64,000 nucleotides of DNA, taken from the NCBI RefSeq assembly GCF_048544455.1, contig NC_133538.1, forward strand, positions 456,705,311-456,769,310. Direction: 5' to 3'. Positions 56,818-64,000 of this stretch are shown here, in pieces (the first letter of the stretch is position 1; each line of letters begins with the position of its first letter). This DNA comes from Silene latifolia (Eukaryota; Streptophyta; Magnoliopsida; Caryophyllales; Caryophyllaceae). A model generated the notes under the pieces. That model was not told where the DNA came from, ran no database searches, and saw nothing but the letters and a program-made list of their open reading frames with translations. The translations under genes and the position numbers were made by a program.

Positions 56818-57424
56818 CATAACCCGCTACCGCGCACAAATCCCCATACTTAGCACACTTTCGCGAAAGCAAAGATCGGCCGACAACCGACGCCAGCGCA
56901 AAATCCGTCATCCCGATCCCGAGTCGAGGAGAAGAACCTGTCAAGTCGACGCACACATCACGCCCCCTGTCCCAAAAATAAAGCAATAAATCCGCAGGAC
57001 GAAGAGAGCCACCATGCCCATCAACCAAACCGATATCAACCTCCTTTCCCGCAGTAATACCAGATCTAAAGCAGATGTCGAAAAGAGTGTCCCGGACAAG
57101 GTTATGCCGATGTTTAACGCCCACAGTACCAGTACAAGAAACAACGTGGTCCCCAAAAACATCCTCAACAAAAACCCGAGAGCAAGCAGGACAGGGCCTA
57201 GATACCGTGAATAACGGAACACCCAGACGATACCTAAGCACACTACGGTAAATCCTCCCGTTCATAGTCTGACCCAACCCCGAGATAGGAACCGCACGTA
57301 ACCAATCAGAGGAGTGAGAACCCTGCTGAGTCTGCCATAAAGCAAGCAATCGTGGTGTCAAGGTGAAAACAGACTCTGAGGCAGCAACAACCGTCGCGAA
57401 ATAAATGTCTGCCAATTTCTTCAT
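56818..57424 (-). pseudogene. REL-LINE Cys/His finger and PD-(D/E)XK-like endonuclease
   Basis: The frame reads MKKLADIYFATVV, VPISGLGQTMNGRIYR, then a CCHC-type finger (CPAC ... FGDHVVSC, about residues 78-98). KHRHNLVRDTLFDICFRSGI and EVDIGL follow, then RPADLLLYFWDRGRDVCVDL (about residues 139-158). In R2-type elements a CCHC finger is followed by an endonuclease with [KR]PD ... VDVT-like acidic residues; RPAD and CVDLT match that layout. Such an enzyme nicks target DNA to prime reverse transcription. The frame is open and ends artificially where Athila-A inserted. A stop near 57455 separates it from the RT segment. Confidence 0.75.
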
Positions 57425-57456
57425 AAGTTTGGGGGCAGCAATTTCACTAGGGTTAC

Positions 57457-58077
57457 CTAAAATACTAGAGCCTGTAGTCGCAGTAAAAACCTGTGCGGCA
57501 TCATCGAAAGCGGGGCAAGACTACAATACCGGAAGGGCGAGAGCTTAGCACGCAAAACCAAAGAGTCTACAAAACGGGACGCAATAAAAGCATAAAATAA
57601 AACATCTCCCGCCGCATAGACACCAAGACCACCAAGATGAAAAGGGAATGTAGCAAGGCGCCACTGCCAATCCCCAAAACCCGGGCTAGACGCGGTGACA
57701 ATACGTTCCAAGCTGGAACGAAGAGCGGCATCAAAAGGAAGATGAACAGACCCAAAAACACTAGGGGAGCAAGTACGAAGTGAGAAATAGAGCTTAGAAA
57801 TACCAGTATAGGCTCGAAGTAGAAGCAACTCACATTGCGGGTCCTCAATCCTCGCAACCAAGTCCATTAGCTCAATGGTCTTAGTTACTCTCTTCGCCAC
57901 AATCTCACTGCCAAAACTAGGACAAGTACTGACAGGTCCACCCAAAACTGTAACACCACACAATGGCCGAGAAATAGAAGGGGGGGAAAACCCCAGGGAG
58001 CCGACTCTGGGGATCCTCAATAGGCCAAAAGACCTCCGTCTTGGAGACATTAAGATGCAGTCCAAAACGAGGGCCAT
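57457..58077 (-). pseudogene. REL-LINE RT thumb and linker
   Basis: It includes VTVLGGPVSTCPSFGSEIVA, IEDPQCELLLLRAYTGISKL, SLRTCSPSVFGS and PGFGDWQWRLATFPFHLGGL, followed by GVYAAGDVL. It lies between the catalytic RT part and the finger. It is shifted one frame relative to 57917-58498 by an indel near 58000, and ends at a stop in LQALVF. Confidence 0.78.
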
Positions 58078-58498
58078 CCACCATAATCAAATCCAAGACC
58101 TTCCCTACCTCCAAAGTATCACCCACAATGGTGCCATCATCTAAGTACCATGCCTGCATAGTGAGGTCAAAAGTGTCCCGGATTTTGCATACTAAGGGAT
58201 GCAAAACCAAAGCGAAAAGCAAAGGGCCCAACGGGTCACTCTGCTGAACACCCTGACAAGACCACAAGCAGTGCTCCCCATAAAAAAGACGGGTCGGGCT
58301 GGAATAACAAAACTCCACCCAACGGGAAAGAACCGAGCAACGACAGCGGACCTCCTGAAGCATGGTCACACGATCAACAAGGTTGAACGCATTCTGGAAA
58401 TCAACTAGCAACATAGAAAGCCCCACCTCAGCACCCCGAGCCTCAATGAGCCGGTTCAAGGCATGCAAGATAGCCTCTCCTCCACCGGACACACCCAC
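57917..58498 (-). pseudogene. REL-LINE RT catalytic part with YLDD box
   Basis: It contains GGGEAILHALNRLIEARG, MLLVDFQNAFNLVDR (first catalytic aspartate region), GVQQSDPLGPLLFALVLHPL and the YLDD box at 58137-58148 (AWYLDDGTIVGD). LHLNVSKTEVFWP follows. GVQQ is usually followed by GDP, and here SDP is present. It is in frame with the upstream ORF, separated by TAG at 58499-58501. RT would copy element RNA at the nicked target. Confidence 0.85.
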
Positions 58499-58930
58499 CT
58501 AAAACTGAAGCCCATCAAAATATGAAGATAAAGAAGGACCAACCATAAAAGCACCAACCTTAGAGACAAGCCGTCTCCAGACCGTGCCAACAACAATAGG
58601 ACGAACCCCACCACCCGGTTTAACGAGTGGCGTGAGAGGGGCGCTGGCAATGTACTCACCCAGAGGAAGAGGACACCGACCCTCAAGAAAAAGATTAACC
58701 ACCCAATTAAGAGAAGTGATCAAATCATCAGAGATAGCCACAACAGCGCCACTCAAATAAATTCCATAAGGTGTCACACGAAAACCATCCCGCTCACAAG
58801 AAGTACCGCGTGGGAAGCTACGAATCATATCCAAAACCACTGTCGAAGAGGCAACCAGAGGATGATGATCTCCAGACAAATGAGGCAAAGAAGGAGGCGG
58901 GGCGACCGGATGCTTCTCACGCAAGGCCAC
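58499..58930 (-). pseudogene. REL-LINE RT N-terminal part
   Basis: It shows PPSLPHLSGDHHPLVASS, IRSFPRGTSCERDGFRV, and LGEYIASAPLTPLVKPGGGV. RPIVVGTVWRRLVSKV follows, corresponding to the first RT fingers motifs (PxxKPGG and RPI). It ends at a mutated codon (TAG) before VGVSGGGEAI. Confidence 0.82.
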
Positions 58931-59206
58931 AAGAGTGGCATCGGATTAGGGGTGACACCGAGAGGAAGAAAGCACCGACAAAGAAGAGAGTAGTGGCGTC
59001 ACAAATCTTCCGCCGACATTGGCGGAGGTTATGCTCACTCAAATCCGATCCTCGTCCACGATAAATGAAGAAGGACCCTCATCGAAACACTCCCGCAAAT
59101 AAAGTGCAACCCCCCCCCGGGACCCCCCCCCCCAAGCAAGGATAGCCTTGGCAATACTCTCCTCCTGACGCTGACGCCGAATAACAGTCCTACACTCATG
59201 ATTACT
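58931..59206 (-). pseudogene. REL-LINE N-terminal remnant
   Basis: The minus strand still shows RRQRQEESIAKAILAWG, then a run of G (poly-C at 59110-59133 with GGGA inside), then LYLRECFDE. Further on is SVLSSSRCHP followed by SDATLVALREKHP. The poly-C/poly-G expansion destroys the frame. The segment ends at the ATT microsatellite. Confidence 0.6.
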
Positions 59207-59311
<105 letters not shown>

Positions 59312-60298
59312 GAGTAATTTATCGATTACACCCACGCTTAATACACATTTTTACATTTACTCCCACGTCAAATTTTTTTTGAAAATTACACCCAAATTAA
59401 TAGCTCCGTTTATAAATTGCACCCAATGCTATTTTCCGGTGAATTTTTTTATGAAATGACGAATTTGCCCCCGTGTATATGACGAATTTACACCCAGTAT
59501 TTTTGAGACTCTTCGCTTACTTTCCCATTACAACTCTTTCACCTAATTTCTCCCAAATACTTCCCCAAAATACTTATCCTATAAAAATTCCCTAAAATTT
59601 CCGTCATAATCCAAATTAAACCTTAAGTATTGAGAGATTGTTCATCCATCAATCAATATCTATCAAGGGTCGAAGTAGGAAGAAGGAAGCAGGAAAGAAT
59701 ATGGGAAAAGGTTGATTGACATTCCACTCAATATGTGATTACATATAATCATATACTCAATCATGGCTTAAGGACATCCTTTGATAGCTTGGTATTGCAG
59801 GGAACAATTCTTTTCCCATCACTTCCCAATCATGGCTTAAGGACATCCTAATTCTTGTGAGCAGTAAGTTAAGATGTGTTTTGCAAGTCGCTAAAGTTGA
59901 TTTTCAACGAATAAGCAGATGAGGTTGTTGGGTCTTGGACAAACAAGTAATTGTCAAAAGTATCACTGATTTCCTGAAGTATACGGAAATTGCACCCAAT
60001 GCCATAATATACAATGAATGATTCCATGCCTTTTCTAGCCTTGAGAGCAACGACTCTCTTACGACATCTTTATTATCCACATTCCAATTAAAAAACCGGT
60101 TATTGCAAGTCCTTTGTTATGAGATGATGAGGACACCAGATCTGGGATGAAGAGATGAAGGGGTTTGTTGGGTTCAAGGTGAGTGGGCATTCATACGGTG
60201 GGACTCACGGCGGTGAGGCAGAAGTGGTGGTAAGGGGCGATTTGGGGGAGGGACAGAGTTTAGGGATGAGAAGATGGAGAAGATGATGAGTTTGGGTG

Positions 60299-60345
<47 letters not shown>

Positions 60346-60547
60346 GGAAAGAAGAAGGGCAAAATCGTCCTAAAATAAATGTTTTAACCAAAAGATTTTC
60401 AAATTTGACGGAAATTAGGCCTGAATCCGACATTGGATGCAATTTGTAAACGGAGCAATTAATTTGGGTGTAATTTAAAAAAAAAAATTGACGTGGGAGT
60501 AAATGTAAAAATGTGTATTAAGCGTGGGTGTAATCGATAAATTACTC
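59312..60547. mobile_element. 1.24-kb MITE with about 118-bp terminal inverted repeats inside a TTA microsatellite
   Basis: The left end reads GAGTAATTTATCGATTACAC and continues CCACGCTTAATACAC. The right end is its near-exact inverted copy for about 118 bases (about 60430-60547). Both ends abut TTA repeats, so a TTA duplication is likely but cannot be told from the microsatellite. No transposase is encoded. Inside are a TAA microsatellite (60298-60343) and a direct repeat of AATCATGGCTTAAGGACATC (59759 and 59828). TTA duplication would suit PIF/Harbinger, but the termini are not the common ones. Confidence 0.82.
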
Positions 60548-60672
<125 letters not shown>

Positions 60673-60825
60673 TAAGTTCAGTTCAGCTCCAATCAGCTTG
60701 GTTCAGTTAAGCTCTATTCAATTCAGTTCAGTTCAACTCAGATCATCTCTATCCAATTTAGTTCATTTCAGTTCAGTTCCATTCAATTTTTAATTCAATT
60801 CATTTCACTTCCTTTAACAAGCAAA
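60673..60825. repeat. Degenerate TTCAG-rich simple repeat
   Basis: Repeated variants of AGTTCAGTTC run for about 130 bases between the microsatellite and the hAT-type MITE. Confidence 0.7.
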
Positions 60826-60856
60826 AAAAACCGGCCATACTCTAGTGTACTCTCAC

Positions 60857-61358
60857 TAGACCTGTCAAAACCCGACCCGACCCGAAAACCCGACCCGACC
60901 CGTTTTTTAGGGTTACAAACCCGTTTTTTCGACCCGAACCCGAAATGACCCGTTATTTTAGGGTCGACTCGTTGGGTCAAAGGTAAATCAAGAATTTTAT
61001 TAAAATATTAATATTTATATATTATATTTGAAAAAATAGTGAAAAAAATATTTTTTTTACTACTTAAAATTACAAAAACAACTAAAAAGTTAATTTTATA
61101 TAACTTTTATATATTTGATAATAAAATAATTATTAAAAAAACTTTATTTTAATAATTATGTCAATATAATTAATGTAAACGTTGAATATGATTAAAATAT
61201 TAATTTTAAATATGATTTACATTTTAAAATTTGTTTTTTTTTTTAATTAAGAAAATCATTTAAAAAAGACGTTAGAAATTATTTCTTGACCCGTATTCTG
61301 ACCCTAACCCGACCCGTGACCTTATAACCCGACCCACCCGACCCGTTTGAAAGGTCTA
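60857..61358. mobile_element. hAT-type MITE (502 bp) with ACTCTCAC duplication
   Basis: Perfect 8-bp duplications ACTCTCAC lie at 60849-60856 and 61359-61366, the length typical of hAT. The ends are TAGACCTGTCAAA and TTTGAAAGGTCTA, inverted with one mismatch. The subterminal regions repeat the pentamer-like CCCGA(C) many times on both sides (CCCGACCCGACCCG). The core is AT-rich. No coding capacity, so it was moved by a transposase elsewhere. Confidence 0.9.
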
Positions 61359-61461
61359 ACTCTCACTACTACTAAATGGACCGAACCGAGTCTCTTTGAT
61401 TTCTCCGTTCATTGGAAAATCTGAGGACGTCACCATTGATTTCTCCATCCAACATTGATCA

Positions 61462-61467
61462 TATATA
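61462..61467 (+). promoter_or_regulatory. Candidate TATA box of the O-fucosyltransferase-like gene
   Basis: TATATA (in ATCATATATAGC) lies 55 bases before the start codon. The likely transcription start in CATCATTCATCACC would leave a very short leader. Inferred. Confidence 0.5.
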
Positions 61468-61516
61468 GCAAAACACAGCACACTATCATCATTCATCACC
61501 AAGTCACTAAGTAAAG

Positions 61517-63134
61517 ATGGCAAACCTCAGATTGTCATCTAATCATAGAAACTCAAGCTCCTCAACTTTTAAATTCATCCCAAAAAAGTTATCTCCTTTA
61601 TCTCTCACTCTCTATACAATCCTTCTTTTTTGTCTCTCAATTACCCTTTTCATCTTATACTCTAAAGATGTTTTAGATGATGACCAAACCCCACTTTTTT
61701 CTAAGGATTTTCGATCTGGGTTTCATCATATTCGCCAGTTTCAGCAGGTAGTTTGCTTATTTCTTTGTTTTTTTTTTTTGCCGAGTTTTTCTGCCTTTTT
61801 ATACTCGCAATTCAATTTTTATTGTCCGCTTTCCATTTTTGGAATGATTTTAGGATAAGTGATGAAATATCGACTCTACCCCTTGAATCAATGAGGGTGG
61901 GAACAATGTTGTTGTGACGGAGATGCTGGTAGTTAATTTAGGGGAAATATTGGATGTTCGAACTTTTTGCTTTTTAAATTTAGAAACGGGACAATACCTT
62001 TTGGAGTAAATTTAGAGGGGAGAGGGGACAATAAAAAACTGGGATGGAGGGAGAATGGATTTGTATGGTATGATAGTGTCCAATAGTGTGGAATTCGGTT
62101 TCTAGATTTTATCATCAGTTGAGAGGTCAGAGGTGATGGGTCTAGGGGATCCAGGTGTAATTGCATAGCTTATAATCCTGGCAAGGATCGACTGCAATTG
62201 AGTTGTTGGTTAATGTTCCTGGCTTCAGTTGATGGTTTAGTCTTGCTAATTTAGTTCTGGATCCATGTTAGTTGAAGATATACGGTTAGGGTCGTTTGAA
62301 TGACAAACTAAACCGAACATTAACTCACCCCGAGTTTGTCAATTGTTTGGCTGTATTTTAGGTGGCCTATTCGCCGCTGTTCCTATGTTTTATCTGTCAT
62401 ATTTACAAATGCTATCAGGATTTAAATGGCGAGATACCAGAGGCATTGGCAATGCAATTCGAGGAGAGAAGAGAGTTCATTTCTGGATTAAGGACCAACT
62501 GCACTTCTGTAATTGAAACTAGCCCAAGTTTTCGGTAATAGAAAGTATGATCTGAAGAAAATGTAGCTTTCCATCTTGAAGGAGTTAATAACTTAATACT
62601 CATAAGGTGGCATATGATAATGTTCATGAAGTTTCTTTTACGATGGGAACTGTGTAGTATATAGCATATGAATTGTTTAGGTTCTCTTAGTTGATGTGGC
62701 TGTTTGATGTGCTCTGAGATTTCTTTTTAGTAAAAAATTGCTCCTCCGTCTCATCATGTTCCATTTTCAAAATTCCCCACATTTAGAGTAGGAAGGACGC
62801 TGTGAAAACGAGGTTACTTCTACCCCCTGCACAAGTTTATTGTCCCTGTTTGACTTTGGTAATCTACATCAACCAATGTGACGTAGACCGTCATTTTCTC
62901 CAAAAATATGTAGAGTTACTTAGTAAATTTGTCCTGTTTAATTTTTTAAGTTCATAGTATGTGGCTGTAAAAGTTGTATCTATTGCATACTGTGAGAAAT
63001 AATTGCTCATATTCGACATCCAAAGTCAGATGAAGATGATATAAATGGGTTGGGAGAAGTATTGCCTTATTACATTTTTTAAAGAAAATGATTTGATGGA
63101 GAGGAAGATTGCCTAAGCAAAATAGTTTTGGGAT

Positions 63135-63171
<37 letters not shown>

Positions 63172-63614
63172 TTGTTGTATAATGTTCGTTTGAATCTACG
63201 TTTCTACAGAATGATTGGAATTACGTGAATGTTTCTTGGCTCTCACTGGTTGTAATTTAAGTATATTGTTATTATTTTTATTTGCTAATTTCTTTTGCAG
63301 GTTGCTGATGCACATTTATGGGTTTCAACCTTCAGCCGTAATCTGCGTCCTTGTGTTAAGCCCACTTCCAATTATAAAGGTTATTATGGAAATAGCAATA
63401 AGTTCTTTTTATTTTGTAAATATCTTTGCTTTATTAGTAGTAGATAGGTTGCAGATGCTGCTTCTGAGAAACCTTTGCTTAGGTCTCTCATAGGATGATT
63501 CTGTCACTGACTTGAGTTTCATATTTCCAAAATGCTTTTGCAGCTGCCTACCAGGATTCAAATAGATTCATTACTGTGAAATGTAATGGAGGGCTTAATC
63601 AAATGCGCACTGGT
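61517..63614 (+). CDS. O-fucosyltransferase family protein, N-terminal part (exons 1-3, incomplete)
   Basis: Three exons are visible: 61517-61747, 63301-63379 and 63544-63614, with GT-AG introns and consistent phase, giving 127 residues. The gene continues past the window. The start has context AAAGATGGC and begins MANLRLSSNHRNSSSS. A single membrane segment at residues 28-48, after a basic stretch, gives type II topology typical of Golgi glycosyltransferases. Exon 2 gives VADAHLWVSTFSRNLRPCVK. Exon 3 gives SNRFITVKCNGGLNQMRTG, the GGLNQ signature of plant GDP-fucose O-fucosyltransferase-like proteins, near the presumed donor site. The family transfers fucose to proteins or glycans; the exact substrate is unknown. 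Intact so far. It lies just downstream of a hAT-type MITE. Confidence 0.88.
61748..63300 (+). other. Intron 1 of the O-fucosyltransferase-like gene
   Basis: It starts GTAGTTTGC and ends TTCTTTTGCAG. It holds a run of about 34 T at 63137-63170. Near 62745 is GCTCCTCCGTCTCATCATG, which resembles one end of a Stowaway-type MITE; no matching other end was found. Small ORFs here (61933-62166, 62415-62627, 63215-63493) are not supported. Confidence 0.8.
63380..63543 (+). other. Intron 2 of the O-fucosyltransferase-like gene
   Basis: It starts GTTATTATGG and ends ATGCTTTTGCAG. It splits a codon after its first base (G|CT). Confidence 0.82.
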
Positions 63615-64000
63615 GTAAGTTAATTTTATGTTCTCTTAGTTTGTATAGTTGTACAAATGGCCTGAGGGGATCATTATTCATCTTACGTGGAGTACAGTAT
63701 GTACATTCACTTACCCCTTGTTTGGATGAAGAGATTTGGAGGGAAAGGGCGAGGGGACAGTTTTTCTAGTTTGGTTGGTATATTAGGCTGGAGATAGGAA
63801 AGGGAGGTGACAATTTCTCTTGTTTGGTTAGCTTGATATGCTTTGCATTAATAATATTGGTGACTTATTCTGGTTTTGGTCATCCCTATTCCCTCATCTT
63901 ACCTTACCTGGAAATCAGGAATACAATATGCACATTATCGGAGAGAAAGAATTCATGTTGAAGATGTAGATTGAGTTTTGGATCTTTTCTTACTTTTTAC
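63615..64000 (+). other. Start of intron 3, running out of the window
   Basis: It starts GTAAGTTAATTT. Near 63715-63830 are two related G-rich passages, GGGAAAGGGCGAGGGGACAG and GGAAAGGGAGGTGACAATTT, each followed by TTGTTTGG-like or GTTTGGTTGG sequence. They may belong to an unidentified small repeat. No exon is seen. Confidence 0.65.

Larger units (their letters stand above)
56818..59206 (-). mobile_element. REL-LINE: non-LTR retrotransposon with R2-type endonuclease, split by Athila-A
   Basis: Minus-strand coding remnants run from about 59200 to 56823 and continue at 35624-35420. Together they are about 860 codons, with order: N-terminal helical region, RT, Cys/His finger, restriction-like endonuclease, conserved C-terminus. 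No LTRs occur. The 3' end runs into TAA/CAA repeats. The 5' end is lost at the ATT microsatellite, so any N-terminal DNA-binding fingers are not visible. The composition is GC-richer than the surrounding elements. Confidence 0.8.

Noticed and set aside
60860..61350. CCCGACCC/AACCCGA repeats as interstitial telomere sequence
   Set aside because: The unit is not the plant telomere heptamer, and it lies within a hAT-type MITE with inverted ends and target duplication.
63215..63493. 92-residue ORF across exon 2
   Set aside because: It reads through introns 1 and 2 in the wrong frame. The spliced model gives a family motif and is preferred.

Overview
The window is nuclear DNA of a flowering plant and is almost entirely transposable elements. 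One ordinary host gene enters at the right edge. The evidence is: plant-type LTR retrotransposons with tRNA-iMet or tRNA-Asp primer sites, an L1-type LINE, MITEs, AT-rich microsatellites, and a spliced O-fucosyltransferase-like gene with GT-AG introns. The abundance of Tat/Ogre-, Athila- and Tekay-type elements fits a eudicot. Caryophyllales is a guess from memory of similar repeats. Lineage names rest on motif recognition, not on searches. Names used below: Tat-1, Tekay-1, Copia-1, Copia-2, Athila-A, Athila-B, Reina-1, L1-1, REL-LINE.

Left part (1-28.4 kb) is a nest. Athila-B (22.1-28.4 kb, only its 3' half visible) received Tekay-1 (3.58-22.14 kb, minus strand, 2.9-kb LTRs). The left LTR of Tekay-1 was then hit twice. 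Tat-1 entered at 3580 (3.2-kb 3' LTR, plus strand). Copia-1 entered at 4037-12410 (minus strand, 5-bp duplication TAACA). L1-1 (23.55-26.60 kb, minus strand, 5'-truncated, 16-bp duplication) sits separately inside Athila-B. All coding regions carry stops or frameshifts.

Middle (28.4-35.6 kb): AT-rich DNA with a two-level tandem repeat, a long TTG microsatellite, and Reina-1 (29996-35343, minus strand, 379-bp LTRs, duplication TGTTA). Reina-1 landed in the microsatellite that follows the 3' end of REL-LINE.

Right part (35.6-59.2 kb): REL-LINE is a minus-strand non-LTR retrotransposon whose reverse transcriptase has a YLDD box. Its C-terminus has a Cys/His finger and a PD-(D/E)XK-like, R2-type endonuclease. 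Athila-A (35625-56817, plus strand, duplication CATAA) split it. Athila-A carries gag, protease, RT, RNase H, integrase and an ORF in the env position, and was itself split by Copia-2 (46807-55293, plus strand, duplication AGTCT). Copia-2 has nearly identical LTRs but a badly decayed interior, as expected of a non-autonomous element moved in trans.

Right edge (59.2-64 kb): a 1.24-kb MITE with about 118-bp inverted repeats sits in a TTA microsatellite. A 502-bp hAT-type MITE with an 8-bp duplication ends 158 bp before the start codon of the O-fucosyltransferase-like gene. Three exons of that gene are visible.

The signals I found least explained are these. (1) Arrays of the palindrome CTCGATCGAG at a regular 19-21 bp spacing occur at six places in the Athila-like elements, including inside coding sequence. 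(2) The REL-LINE itself has an R2-type endonuclease, unusual for a plant. (3) Hairpins containing GAGGACA lie against the polypurine tracts of both copia and Athila elements. (4) Copia-2 has young LTRs around a dead interior.
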